A DNA stretch of 64,000 nt from Silene latifolia (taxonomy: Eukaryota > Streptophyta > Magnoliopsida > Caryophyllales > Caryophyllaceae): positions 39,312,969-39,376,968 of the forward strand of contig NC_133538.1 in NCBI RefSeq assembly GCF_048544455.1. Reading direction: 5' to 3'. A program made the position numbers and the translations under genes. The notes under the pieces are model-generated. The model had not been told where the DNA came from and made no database searches. It saw only the letters and a list, made by a program, of their open reading frames with translations. Below, one piece after another: positions 31,201-41,783 of this stretch. The stretch's first letter is position 1; each line of letters opens with the position of its first letter.

Positions 31201-33165
31201 TTTTTTTTTTTTTATTTATTTTTTTTTTATTTTTTTTTGACAATAACGAACTTTATATATATATGTAAACAACCAAACAAAGAGTTGAGATCAAGTACAA
31301 CATCAGCCAGTAGCAAAGCTTACTGACCAGTGGACATATCTACGAAGGAAACTACGAATTGTGCCCAACGAGTGACGCAATTCGATTGAGTGACTTGCGC
31401 CATGGGAGGCGAAATGTAAGATAATTTTTTTGAAGTAACTTGGAATGAAACGGATGGTAGTGATGCAGAATGAGCTGGATACATATTGAGAAGTAGACCT
31501 TTCATCGTTGCAGCAAAAACAGAGGAAGCCCGGACATGTTGAATAACGGGAATGCTTGAGATCGAATCCGAAGAAGTTACCATAAACCGATCCAGGAGAT
31601 GACCTACGGACTGAGTAAAATAAGTGATCAGTAGACAAAGACAAAGACGTAGTATTATCCAAAGGAAAGATAGAAATCTTGTTAGTGTTGTTCACAAAAG
31701 AAGGCCAAAGAACAGAAGCGAGAGTGAGAGCCAAAAAGATAGTCGACCATATGTAAAATCAAACGGATTAACCTGCAGCTTATCAAATATAATCGAATTG
31801 CGACTCATCCAAATGGCCTTTATTATACAAAGAAACCGAAGAAGGCACCGATCTCCGCATCCGTTGCCCCGTGAAAATATCCAATAAAATCAGCAAGCCA
31901 TCGTTGCAAGCAAACAGAAGGATTAGCTAGAGAATTAATACCCAGAGCCGAAGAAAGCCAAACATGTCTGGCAACAGTACAAGTTCGAAACAAATGATTT
32001 AAAGACTCAGCATGTGAGTGACAAAAAACACATGAAGTACTTACCTGGATGCCTCTGGTAGATAGAATTTCTAAAGAGGGAAGGATATTGTGAACTATAC
32101 GCCAAACAAGAAGCGGAAACTTAGGAGAGCAACGAAGACCCCAAAGAACTTTCCACGGAAAAGTAGAGTAAAAAGATGGAGAGCAGGAGAAGGATATACG
32201 TGACAACAAGAAATCATACCCAGAGCGGACCGTATAGACTCCATCTTTCGTGTATTTCCAATAAAGGAAATCGTCAATATCTATATGTGGAGGTTCCATG
32301 GCAAGAATAATATTGGCACAAGGAGACTGAAACCAACGATAAACAGCTACTAGATTCCAGTCACCTGATGGAGTGAGCAAACTAGAAAGAACTGGTGAGG
32401 CGCCAGATGAAAAAGGTCGCACCGAGGGAGAAGTCCCATTAACCCAAGGACTTGTAAGAAGATCTACAGAGGAACCATTACCGAGCTTCCAGGAGAAGCC
32501 AGGAGCAAAAGCAAAAGCTGTGCGACATAAGCCAGACCATAAAAAGGATGGATGAGAGACCTTAGATCTGGACACAGGAACCGGTAGGTCCTTCCTATAC
32601 TTGGGCAGCATAAATTTTGCTAATAAACCAGATGGCTGGTGATGAATACGCCAAAAATTCTTCATAAGGGAAGTCTGACTTAACATCGAGACAGATTTCA
32701 GACCAAGGCCTCCATCTTCCCGAGGACGTTGCAGAGAGTCCCTAGAGAGCCAATGAATAGATCTATGACGAACATCCTTGCGCCACCAAAAAGCCGCAAT
32801 CAAAGAGTCAAGTTTCTTACAAATTCCGACCGGAAAAGGATTCGAAGACATCCAAAAACGTATCGAACCTAATATAATAGAGTTGATGATGAGCAATTTG
32901 CAAGGCTGCCTGAGGTGCAGCGAAGACCAAGCAATAATACGAGTTGTCATCTTGTCCAACAAGGGTTGAAAAACGAAAGATTTCTTAGAAGGAAGATCAA
33001 CAGAGACCCCCAAATAATTCCCAAAACTATCAGAAGTTTTCATCTTCAGAATAGATGACATATGAGACTTAAAATCAGCTGGTGCATTTGGACTGAATTT
33101 AATAAAAGAATTATCTAGATAATAAAATCCCAAGTTCTTATATAAGATCGTCCCATTGTCAATTT
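31201..33165 (-). mobile_element. LINE (L1-type), 5'-truncated
   Basis: On the minus strand a decayed poly(A) (T-rich 31201-31240 on plus) follows the 3' end. The body encodes the last part of a plant L1 RT protein. The 5' end is lost at about 33165, as is usual for LINEs. I could not find a target duplication. Confidence 0.8.
31823..33142 (-). CDS. LINE RT C-terminal region with zf-RVT domain
   Basis: About 440 codons. It begins inside the RT thumb (YLGVSVDLPSKK) and continues with LLIINSIILGSIRFWM, AAFWWRKD, HWLSRDSLQRPREDGGLGL and KNFWRIH. It ends with the zf-RVT module (WRIVHNILPSLEILSTRGI, CVFCHSHAESLNHLF). The RT catalytic FADD region is missing through 5' truncation. Downstream (31303-31734) are decayed frames where an RNase H-like tail would be. 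Confidence 0.85.
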   Translation of the reverse strand, partial: YKNLGFYYLDNSFIKFSPNAPADFKSHMSSILKMKTSDSFGNYLGVSVDLPSKKSFVFQPLLDKMTTRIIAWSSLHLRQPCKLLIINSIILGSIRFWMSSNPFPVGICKKLDSLIAAFWWRKDVRHRSIHWLSRDSLQRPREDGGLGLKSVSMLSQTSLMKNFWRIHHQPSGLLAKFMLPKYRKDLPVPVSRSKVSHPSFLWSGLCRTAFAFAPGFSWKLGNGSSVDLLTSPWVNGTSPSVRPFSSGASPVLSSLLTPSGDWNLVAVYRWFQSPCANIILAMEPPHIDIDDFLYWKYTKDGVYTVRSGYDFLLSRISFSCSPSFYSTFPWKVLWGLRCSPKFPLLVWRIVHNILPSLEILSTRGIQVSTSCVFCHSHAESLNHLFRTCTVARHVWLSSALGINSLANPSVCLQRWLADFIGYFHGATDAEIGAFFGFFV

Positions 33166-33368
33166 AGGTAATAGATGACTTGGATGAATCAGACGTCTCT
33201 CAGAAAACATGAGCCGGCTTTACTGATGAAATAAGGTAATGATAATTATAATCATTTCCTAGTTTGCCAATACATGAACTCCACAGCAAATAAGCAGACA
33301 TGTAGATAAACTGCCAGTGTCGGTTGAATGAAGCACCACTTGGATAATGAATGGATAGGCAAACCATA

Positions 33369-33552
33369 ATGAAGCTCATCCAATCTCCCAAATCATCAGC
33401 ACCACTTTACCATTTCAAATTCCCCAAATTCCCCAACTCATTGAATTCACCTTCACATCTGTCTCTTAATCCCAAGTCTAACTCCATCTCCCTGTCATCA
33501 TCGTCACTACCAACGTCTTCCACTCTCCTACCCAAGGCTTCATCTTTCACTG
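33369..33552 (+). pseudogene. Exon 1 of a Rossmann-fold gene, transit-peptide-like
   Basis: ATG at 33369 starts MKLIQSPKSSAPLYHF, followed by a Ser/Leu/Pro-rich, acid-poor stretch typical of plastid transit peptides. It ends at a GTAATT donor. The next exon with a dinucleotide-binding motif is at 35470-35584. The intron now holds a MITE and a TRIM-like element. Whether the gene is intact cannot be shown: no later exon was found. Confidence 0.5.
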
Positions 33553-33563
33553 GTAATTCATTA

Positions 33564-35377
33564 CTCACTCCGTCCCGATCATTTGTTGTCCTTTCGTTTT
33601 GGCACAAATGTTAATAATAAGAGGGATAGTCTAACTGAATGAGGTGATCTCTTATTGATAGATACGGTTACATATATAGTGGAGTATCTTAGGGAATACT
33701 CTAAAGAATATTCCTAAAGATAATATCCTACCTAATATATTATCTCTTGATAATATATTTTCCTAATATTCTATTTATCTAATATCCTATTCTAATATTT
33801 CTCTAATACACCCCCTCAGTCAAAGCGGTAGGTAACGGACACTTTGACTGGACCAAAATATAGTAGGTAGTTGATGATGCCACGTAAAGGAGCCGAGTTG
33901 ATGTTGTTGACGCTTGAGCCGAATGTAGTCCTTGTGCTTGTCTTGATCATGCCATTAGAAAAGCCACACTTAATAACACGAATTAATTAAACTAATTGTG
34001 CACAAGAGTCGAAACAACTCGTGAGACACAACGCTAAAACGTCAAGGTGCACGAGGGCCGAAGCAAACTCATGAAACACCGACAATATAATAAAAAGAAA
34101 ACAAAACAATAAAAAGAAAACAAAACAACAAATGGTGCACGAGGGCCGAAGCTAACTAGAGAAACACCGGTACGGTGAGGGCCGAAGCAAAACTCAACCG
34201 TATAAATGAAAAAACAATACTACTAAACCAAAGACAAAAGCACACATCCGAGAGGCACTTCCTGTGGCGGTGTAATTGGTTGTGCAGGTCAAAACCGGCG
34301 GAGTCATACCACTCGGCCCGTTAGGCAGGGGTGGTTGCTAGGACGAACCTGTGGCGAACAAGGAGAAGGCAATAGTGGAATGCGGCGGAGGTTTAGAACG
34401 GTGGCGGTTGTCGAAACAACATGGCAGATGGTTGTTTTAGCAAATATCGACAGCGGCAAGTGTGATGACGGTGGCGGCGTGAACGGAATCAACGGCGGCA
34501 GAACATGCGGAGGCATACCACGTGAAGAACAGAGGAGGCAAAGAACTTGTTTATTCCTAATATTAAAATCTAGGGTTCCGGTGTTGGCTGTGGGCTGGGG
34601 TCGTTGGGATTGGGGATTTCGATTTTGGATGTGGGAAATACAGTGGGGCGGGTGGTTATGAGCAGGGAGGCGGCGACGGCGGCTGGTCGGTCGGCAGAGT
34701 GCGGCAGGGAGGAAAGGTCGTGGGTGGCAGGTGAGGGAGGTGGATGACGAGATCTGGTTTAGGGGTCGGCGGCGTTGGTCGTTCAAAGGCTGGTGGCTAG
34801 GTGGTTGTTGAGCAGGGTTCTGGGTATTGGGTATTGGGTATTGGGTTAGTGGTTAGTGGTTTGGTGAAGATGACGGGGATACTGGGTATGGGAAAAAGAA
34901 GTAGGGTATGGTTCTATGAAACCCAGATTAATTTATTGGAATTGAAAAATAAAATGCAGCACACATACTAGATTCTAATGCACTAAGTTACCGGGATACC
35001 CGCCGGAGATGGTATATGACTGCCATCTCCGGCCAGTGAGTTAAACACAAGGTTAATGCAGGCGGAAGGGTTTTTGAGAGGATCGAATTTTAGGCTGATA
35101 CCATGTTAATAATAAGAGGGATAGTCTAACTGAATGAGGTGATCTCTTATTGATAGATACAGTTACATATATAGTGGAGTATCTTGGGGAATACTCTAAA
35201 GAATATTCCTAAAGATAATAGACCAAGAAAATAAGAGAGGGTCAATTAGTAAATGACATGTGGACCAAATTGAGTGTGAATGACCAAATTGTTCATCAAA
35301 TGCGATCCTAAAATAGAAAGGACAACAAATGACTGAGACACCGAAAAATAAAAAAGGACAACAAATGACCGGAACAG
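33564..35377. mobile_element. Stowaway-type MITE, split by a TRIM-like element
   Basis: Left end CTCACTCCGTCCCGATCATT, right end reversed CTGTTCCGGTCATTTGTTG, with TA on both outer sides (33562 and 35378). TTTGTTGTCC is shared by both ends. The inserted element at 33609-35220 splits it. Confidence 0.7.
33609..35220 (-). mobile_element. TRIM/LARD-like LTR element without coding region
   Basis: The left LTR (33609-33810) starts TGTTAATAATAAG and ends CTAATACA. A right LTR copy starts at 35104 but stops after 117 bp, its outer part deleted. Next to the right LTR, on the minus strand, is TGGTATCAGCC, an initiator-Met PBS. Next to the left LTR is a GACTGAGGGGG polypurine tract. The 1.3-kb interior has repeated GCACGAGGGCCGAAGC phrases and a GGCGG-rich part, but no gag or pol. 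Confidence 0.8.
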
Positions 35378-35469
35378 TACTTTATACAGTATTCAATTTT
35401 ACGTAATTTACTGTTTCATACATAATGCGCTATATATATGTCAACGTTCTGTTTAAATTTGACTGATTT

Positions 35470-35584
35470 GAATTTATTGAGTGAAGAATTGGAAATGACG
35501 TCGTCTAAGGGAGTTGGGCAAAATGATCTTCTTTTTGATGGACCTGGTGTTCTTGGCTGCTTAGTCGCTCAACAATGGCGTCAG
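35470..35584 (+). pseudogene. Rossmann-fold exon (NAD(P)-binding)
   Basis: The frame encodes EELEMTSSKGVGQNDLLF, then DGPGVLGCLVAQQWRQ, ending at a GTACAT donor. GPGVLGxLVA is the dinucleotide-binding loop of a plant NAD(P)-binding protein family normally reading GPGVLGRLVA. The 5' splice site of the exon is uncertain (35470-35495). The Copia insertion at 35678 lies about 90 bp into the next intron. Confidence 0.5.
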
Positions 35585-35677
35585 GTACATTTCTTTGAGT
35601 TTCACTGCCCGTATTTATAATTTAGCAAGAACATTTCCAAATACTTCATTAGCCAATTTCAACTCCGCTATACTCTC

Positions 35678-35856
35678 TGTTAGATAATTATTTGTATATA
35701 GTTAGATTAGTCAAAGTGTATCTTTCTTGTTTCTATATTGTTGCTAATTAGGCTCCTAGGATTTCTCTTGTACAGTCATCATATATCTTGTACCATCTAA
35801 CTATATATATCAATGAGAATGACAAACCCTAATCAAGGGATTATCATCTATTGACA
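35678..35856 (+). repeat. 5' LTR of the young Copia element
   Basis: TGTTAGATAATTATT to ATCTATTGACA. Contains TATATATATC near its end. Confidence 0.96.
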
Positions 35857-35868
35857 TGGTATCAGAGA
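35857..35868 (+). promoter_or_regulatory. Primer binding site (initiator Met tRNA)
   Basis: TGGTATCAGAGA immediately after the LTR, the standard plant Copia PBS. Confidence 0.9.
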
Positions 35869-35982
35869 CTGAATAGGTTTCGATCTATTCCCGATCCTGT
35901 CGCCCTCCTCTTCCCACTCTTTTTCGAAAGAGCACAAAGCCTCACGCACCATTCTTTTTTTTTTTTTCTCTTGTGTATCACC

Positions 35983-36249
35983 ATGACTAACGATACACAA
36001 CCCAAAACCGGTTTGCACCCCGTTTTCACCGTATCCAATATTCAGCATAAGGTTCGTGTCCTTGACGGCACGAAAGTTACGTATGCATCATGGGTTCGCC
36101 TATTCAAGCTTCACGCTCGCGGATACAAGGTGTTGTGTCACATTGATGGCACGGCTCCCCCTGCCGAGACCGATACTACCTATGCGGCATGGAGTGAAGT
36201 TGATGCTCATGTACTCCAATGGATATACGGTACCTTGAGTGACGAGCTT
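35983..36249 (+). CDS. gag N-terminal part, young Copia
   Basis: It starts MTNDTQPKTGLHPVF at 35983 (earlier in-frame codons are LTR-derived). Core motifs VTYASWVRLFKLHARGYKV and DAHVLQWIYGTLSDEL are of the Copia gag type. At 36245-36250 one base is missing from a T run after GACGAG, shifting the frame into the next block. Confidence 0.85.
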
Positions 36250-38690
36250 TGCCTAGGGTTCTTGAAGATGAATCGACAGCCCGTGCGGCCTGGCTTCGAG
36301 TCGAAGGCATCTTCAACAACAACAAAGGGGCTCGTGCTGCGGCTCTTGAATCTGAATTCAATGCTCTCCGTTTGGCTAATATGCCCTCACTTGAGGCCTA
36401 CTGTCAACGCCTCCGTGAGTTAGCCGGCATGCTCAAGGATGTGGATGCTCCCGTCACCGACCGTCGACTTGTCATCCAGTTGGTTCGAGGCTTACCATCG
36501 GAATATGACATCGTCGCTTCATTTATCAATCAATCGTCTCCCAATTTCGAGACTGCCAGGAGTATGCTCGAACTCGAGCAACACCGCAAATCTGCTGTTG
36601 AAGAACCTGCTGCTGCTGCCGCACTAGCCGCACCTAGTGCTGCTCCCTCTGATTCGTGGACTGAGCAAAACCCCAAGGCCGCACCCACTGCTCCTCCGCG
36701 ACAATCTTATGGTAACCCAGGCTCTTCCTCCAATAATAATAATAATCATAATTATAATTATCATCGCAACAATCGTCGCAATAACAATAATAATTCCTAT
36801 AATAATAATCGCAACAATGGGAATCGCAATAATACTTCCTCAAACAATTCCCCCTCGCCTGGCCCAACTCCACAGTGGCCTGCTCCTATGGCTTGGCCCT
36901 TCCCTTGGACACCACCACCGTGTCCATACCCGACATACCCCGGATGGGCGCAGCAATGGCCCACTCCCCGTCCCAACCAGCGCGGCCCGAACCGTGCTCA
37001 AGGCCAAGCCTTTGTTGCGGATACCGAAGCCCCTCAACCAACGGACCTTGCTCAAGCATTCCAAGCTTTGTCGGTTCAATCACAATTCGACCCATGGTAT
37101 ATGGATACGGGTGCTTCCTCTCACTTGACCTCTGACCCAGGTATGCTTACTTTCCCATTTAATACGAGTACAATTCGGTCCATTTATGTTGGCAATGGTA
37201 ATAGTATTCCAGTCTCGGGTTCGGGCACATCGACTATTCCCACAAATACCCGCTCCCTACACCTTCGCCATGTCCTCCACACATCCAAAATTATTAAGAA
37301 CCTTATATCCGTACGCCAATTTACAAAAGATAATAATGTTAGTGTTGAATTTGACCCGTTTGGCTTTTCTGTGAAGGATATTCCGACTGGGACAGTGATT
37401 TTGCGGAGTGACAGCGATGGCGAGCTATACCCCGTGTCTACCCTTCCCTCCACGAGTCCATCACGCAACTCCACAAAACTGCCACAAGCCTTTCTCGTCC
37501 ACGGCCAAGATGTTTGGCATTCTCGACTCGGTCATCCCGGGTCATCTATTTTGCAATTTTTACGCACTAGAAATAATATTGATTGTAATAAAAATAGACC
37601 TTTGCATTCTTGTTCATCTTGCCATATTAGTAAGCATCGTCGTTTACCTTTTCATGATTCCACATCGCAAACAATTGCCCCATTTGATATAGTTCACAGC
37701 GATCTTTGGACTTCACCTATTCCCAGCAAATATGGTCACAAATACTACATGATTTTAATTGATAATTTCACTCAATTTGTTTGGGTTTATCCTCTCCAAT
37801 TCAAGTCACAAGTTTTTGAAAAATTCATTCAATTTAACACTTTTGTTAAAACCCAATTCAATCGACCCATCAAATTGTTCCAATGTGATATGGGCCGCGA
37901 GTTTGACAATAGCTCATTTCACAATTTTGCTCAACAAAACGGCCTTGTTATTCGATTTTCGTGCCCACAAACATCCCAACAATATGGCAAATCCGAGCGA
38001 ATGATACAACGCCTTAATAATATAACCCTCGTCCTCTTACAACATGCCTCGGTACCACCCTCTTATTGGGTCGAAGCACTTCAAGCTGCAACCCACATCC
38101 ACAACATTCTCCCTACCTCTACCCTCGGTTTTCGAACCCCCACCTCCGCCCTTTACCTCCGCCACCCCTCCTACGACCATCTCCGTGTGTTCGGGTGTAC
38201 TTGTTACCCTAACACCTCTTCAACCCGACCCAATAAACTTGCCCCACGTTCCAAACCTTGTGTCTTCATGGGCTATCCACCAAACCAACGTGGATACCGA
38301 TGTCTCGACCTTAATACGGGTAAAACCACTATATCTCGCCATGTGCTCTTCGATGAAAATCGCTTCCCATTTGCTGAAAAGTCACGGTCAAACCATCACA
38401 CTTATTCCTTCCTTGACCCAACCCACGATACACCCAACCCTCTTGTCTATGACTCCGTCCAAACTGACCCCACCCCACCACCCGTGAACCCTCCTATACC
38501 CAACCCCGAGCCTGCTACCCCTCACACACCTATACCCAGCCAACCCAACTCCCCCATAACCCCTCGAACCCCTCCTGATTCCCCCCCACAGTCCCCACAG
38601 TCCCCACAGTCCCCTGCTTCCGCCACCCCCTCTCCATCACCAACCCCACCACCCCCCCCCCCCACCACCACCTCCCCCGCCCTCACACAC
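36249..38690 (+). CDS. gag C-terminus, protease and integrase, young Copia
   Basis: After the frame break, gag continues (PRVLEDESTARAAW) to a Asn-rich low-complexity tail in place of a zinc knuckle. The protease has WYMDTGASSHLT. The pre-integrase zinc domain has WHSRLGHPGS...CSSCHISKHRRLPF. The integrase core has HSDLWTSPIP, CDMGREFDN and the Glu in GKSERMIQRLNN. A Pro/Ser/Thr linker ends in a long C run at about 38650-38662, where the second frame break occurs. Confidence 0.9.
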
Positions 38691-38691
38691 C

Positions 38692-40311
38692 ATGACCACC
38701 CGTGCCATGAATGGCATTTTTAAACCCAAAGCCCTCACCACCTCCTCTACAATCTCGCCCTTACCAAAATCCCCTCAACTTGCCCTTCGCGACCGTAACT
38801 GGAATGCTGCCATGCAGGCCGAATTTACCGCATTACGGGATAATCATACTTGGGACTTGGTCCCCCGTCCTCCTAATGCCTCTATTATTCGTTGTATGTG
38901 GTTGTTTCGTCATAAGTTTCATGCAGATGGCTCTCTCGAGCGCTATAAGGCCCGTCTCGTGGTTAATGGTAAAACACAACAAGTCGGGATTGATTGTGAC
39001 GATACTTTTAGCCCGGTGGTCAAACCCACAACCATCCGCACTGTACTCAGTTTGGCAGTATCTAAGTCTTGGCCTATTCATCAATTGGATGTTAAAAATG
39101 CGTTTCTTCATGGAGACTTAGAAGAGACCGTGTACATGCATCAACCTCCTGGTTTCGTCGACTCCTCCACGCCACATTATGTTTGTAAGCTTCGCAAATC
39201 CCTTTATGGTCTAAAACAGGCACCCCGCGCTTGGTATCACCGGTTTGCGACATTTATTATATCAAAAGGCTTCAAAAGTAGTGTGTGTGACTCCTCTTTA
39301 TTTATCTACAAGACACCTACTGCTATGGCATACCTTCTTCTTTACGTCGACGACATCGTCATCATTGCCTCGTCCTCTACTTTGGTTCGGTCCATAATTC
39401 ACACTCTCTCCACCGAATTTGCAATGACCGACTTAGGGACTCTTCATCATTTTCTGGGTATTCGGGTTACACGTGACAAAGGCGGCCTGTTTTTATCTCA
39501 ACAACAATATGCCAAGGACATCATCGCTCGTGCTAATATGAGCTCGTGTAAGCCAAGCAACATACCCGTGGACCCTGGCTCGAAACTTAGCAGCACCTCG
39601 GGTCCCCCTGTTGATGACCCATCTTTGTATCGGAGTCTCGCTGGTGCACTCCAATATCTCACAATAACTCGCCCCGACATATGCTACGCTGTCCAACAAG
39701 TGTGCTTATTTATGCATGATCCACGTGCTCCACATTTGCAATTTCTAAAGCGGATTATACGCTACCTCCAAGGCACCCTTGATCATGGTCTCACCATTCG
39801 GCCCTCTCGCTCTATTTCCCTCACGGCTTACTCCGATGCCGATTGGGGCGGTTGCCCCGACTCTCGTCGAAGTACTTCTAGGTACTGCGTTTTTTTGGGA
39901 AACAATCTCGTCTCTTGGTCTTCGAAACGTCAGGCTACAATTTCTCGATCAAGTGCCGAAGCTGAGTATAGGGGCGTCGCAAACGCTGTGGCTGAAACTA
40001 GCTGGTTACGCAATTTGCTACTTGAGCTCCATGTTCCTATTCGCAAGTCCACACTCGTTTTCTGCGACAACATTTCTGCCGTCTATCTCTCTGGTAACCC
40101 GGTGCAGCATCAACGCACCAAACACGTTGAGCTTGATATTCACTTTGTCCGTGACAAAGTCAGACTTGGTGAAGTGCGAGTCTTACATGTGCCCTCGGAA
40201 TTTCAATATGCGGATATATTTACAAAAGGGCTACCTCGACACCTCTTCACCCGTTTTCGTGCCAGTTTGAGCGTACGGCCTCCTCCCGCTCCAACTGCGG
40301 GGGCGTGTTAG
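38692..40311 (+). CDS. Reverse transcriptase and RNase H, young Copia
   Basis: RT motifs in order: WNAAMQAEFTALRDN, KARLVVNGKTQ, LDVKNAFLHGDL, SLYGLKQAPRAW and the catalytic YVDDIVI. RNase H: SDADWGGCPDSRRSTSRYC, SSAEAEYR, NPVQHQRTKHVELDIHF. Catalytic residues are all present. The LxxTFSPVVKPTTIRTVLSL region resembles Ale-lineage elements. The apparent ATG at 38692 is internal to the polyprotein. Confidence 0.93.
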   Translation: MTTRAMNGIFKPKALTTSSTISPLPKSPQLALRDRNWNAAMQAEFTALRDNHTWDLVPRPPNASIIRCMWLFRHKFHADGSLERYKARLVVNGKTQQVGIDCDDTFSPVVKPTTIRTVLSLAVSKSWPIHQLDVKNAFLHGDLEETVYMHQPPGFVDSSTPHYVCKLRKSLYGLKQAPRAWYHRFATFIISKGFKSSVCDSSLFIYKTPTAMAYLLLYVDDIVIIASSSTLVRSIIHTLSTEFAMTDLGTLHHFLGIRVTRDKGGLFLSQQQYAKDIIARANMSSCKPSNIPVDPGSKLSSTSGPPVDDPSLYRSLAGALQYLTITRPDICYAVQQVCLFMHDPRAPHLQFLKRIIRYLQGTLDHGLTIRPSRSISLTAYSDADWGGCPDSRRSTSRYCVFLGNNLVSWSSKRQATISRSSAEAEYRGVANAVAETSWLRNLLLELHVPIRKSTLVFCDNISAVYLSGNPVQHQRTKHVELDIHFVRDKVRLGEVRVLHVPSEFQYADIFTKGLPRHLFTRFRASLSVRPPPAPTAGAC

Positions 40312-40484
40312 ATAATTATTTGTATATAGTTAGATTAGTCAAAGTGTATCTTTCTTGTTTCTATATTGTTGCTAATTAGGCTCCTAGGATTTCTCTTGTA
40401 CAGTCATCATATATCTTGTACCATCTAACTATATATATCAATGAGAATGACAAACCCTAATCAAGGGATTATCATCTATTGACA
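40306..40484 (+). repeat. 3' LTR of the young Copia element
   Basis: Identical to 35678-35856 by eye. Confidence 0.96.
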
Positions 40485-40489
40485 CTCTC

Positions 40490-40900
40490 ATCTCACTCCT
40501 CTGCCAACCCACCATTAACACACCCCATCAATCACCATCAGCAGCTCGAACCCGACTCCGCTGCACAATCAGCCGTCCTCCTTCAACAGTCCAGAATCGA
40601 AACCCAATTCGAAGCTTCACCAATGGAGGCACAAATAACTCTGAACCGAGCAACCCACTCAACCACCACCGAGGAGCCCACCATGAGTCTGGGCTCATCT
40701 CCGACTCCGCCAATCACTCCTCAATTTTAGGCGCCACAACATTTCAGTCCGCATCCCCTTACCAGGATAAATTCGAGCATAATTCACCCGGTTTGACTCA
40801 ACGAGTTCGACGAGTCGGTTACTCCGGCGGCGAGTCCAATCACTCCACTAATTCGACTCGCCATTCTCTTTCTCCTTCCGTCGGTTCTCTTCGTATTTGA
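40490..40900 (+). other. Unidentified open frame in A2
   Basis: One plus-strand frame stays open for about 137 codons (Ser/Asn/His-rich, with GLTQRVRRVGYSGGES) to a stop near 40900. It lies just past the Copia target duplication. It could be a further captured exon or, on the minus strand, leader DNA of a captured gene. I do not recognise it. Confidence 0.25.
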
Positions 40901-41221
40901 TCGATTCAATCGCTCTTCTTCATCTTCATTTATCGATCGACGTCGGGATTTAGTTGAAATAAGAGAATTCCAGAAAAAAGAATCGAAGATGTTTTGATTA
41001 TTTTATCACTCAATTTACGGAGTTGTTATTTGAGAATTAGCTAGAAAGCCAATTTGCAAAATTAGTGCACTGTTGAACGCAAATAGGAAGAGAAAAAGGG
41101 GATAATTTTTTTGGGCAGAGAAAGTAAGTATGAATTGCAGATACGGGAGTAAGATGGAGTAGTGGACTGACTTTATTTTACTTTTAGATTGAATCCATCT
41201 TAGCCGTGTATTTTTTCTCAT
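40901..41221. other. A2 subterminal DNA
   Basis: No gene. In reverse orientation it resembles the subterminal part of A3 (AAAATAAAGTCAGTCCA versus AAAATAAGTCGGTCC). Confidence 0.5.
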
Positions 41222-41596
41222 CTAGTGGTTCAGATTTTAAAGTACAAACATACAACTCACTATAAAAATCAAACTCACGACATCCTCGTGAGTTTGGTTC
41301 TTACGGTGAGTTGTGAGTTTGGAAAATCTCAGCCATTGGATGAGGGTAGATATACAGCTGAGATGAATATCAAAATAAAATAAGTCGGTCCTCATAAAAC
41401 AAACTTTCGCAGTATCACTCATTCCCCCATTCAACTTTCTCTCTCCACTTCAACCACGGCAGCCAACCAAAATCAAAGCTCCAGCTCTGCCGTCGCCTTT
41501 CGTAGCCGTCAATCGCCACATCAATCTCGAGCGCGCTATTTATACTGTTAAAACTAAATACTTTTCAAAACTCCAAGCTCATCTCAATCTTCATCC

Positions 41597-41783
41597 ATGG
41601 CTTCCGACTCGTCCGAACAACAACAATAATCCTCACTTAACAACGACGATCCTTCTTATATAGATAAACCTTCTCAAAACGACGCCATCATCATTCACAA
41701 GACTAAAACTATTCAGTTCTTCGGTCGTTCTTGTCCTATCGTTCTTCAAAATGATAATGGCCATTGCCCTCTCCTCGCCATTT
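41597..41783 (+). pseudogene. MINDY-type deubiquitinase exon 1
   Basis: ATG at 41597 gives MASDSSEQQQ and then an in-frame TAA. Past it the frame encodes IIIHKTKTIQFFGRS and IVLQNDNGHCPLLAIC, the conserved start of the MINDY (FAM63) catalytic domain, whose Cys in NGPCPLLAI attacks K48-linked ubiquitin chains. Here the Pro is His. A GTATGT donor lies at about 41784 and no further MINDY exon was found. A captured, inactivated fragment. Confidence 0.75.

Larger units (their letters stand above)
35678..40484 (+). mobile_element. Young Ty1/copia element (Ale/Retrofit-like)
   Basis: Two 179-bp LTRs (35678-35856 and 40306-40484) appear identical base for base. The target duplication CTCTC flanks the element (35673-35677, 40485-40489). 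The PBS TGGTATCAGAG follows the 5' LTR and a GCGGGGGCG polypurine tract precedes the 3' LTR. One gag-pol reading frame is broken twice by single bases. Identical LTRs imply very recent insertion. Confidence 0.96.
28363..41282 (-). mobile_element. A2: gene-capturing TIR element, heavily nested
   Basis: The left end has AATCTTGTGAGTTTTG, GGTGAGTTGTGAGTTTG and AAATCTCAGCTACTGGAT. The right end at 41222-41282 is its inverse (CTAGTGGTTCAGATTTTAAAG, then CAACTCACTATAAA, then CAAACTCACGACATC). The minisatellite lies beside the left end, so relative to A1 and A3 this copy is inverted. Inserted later are a hAT-like element, a LINE, a TRIM-like element within a MITE, and a Copia element. Removing these leaves a few kb that include two exons of a host-type gene. 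Pairing of ends this far apart is inference from family architecture. Confidence 0.55.

Noticed and set aside
34304-34786. 160-codon Pro/Arg-rich minus-strand frame
   Set aside because: It is the complement of a GGCGG-rich stretch inside the TRIM-like element and has low complexity.
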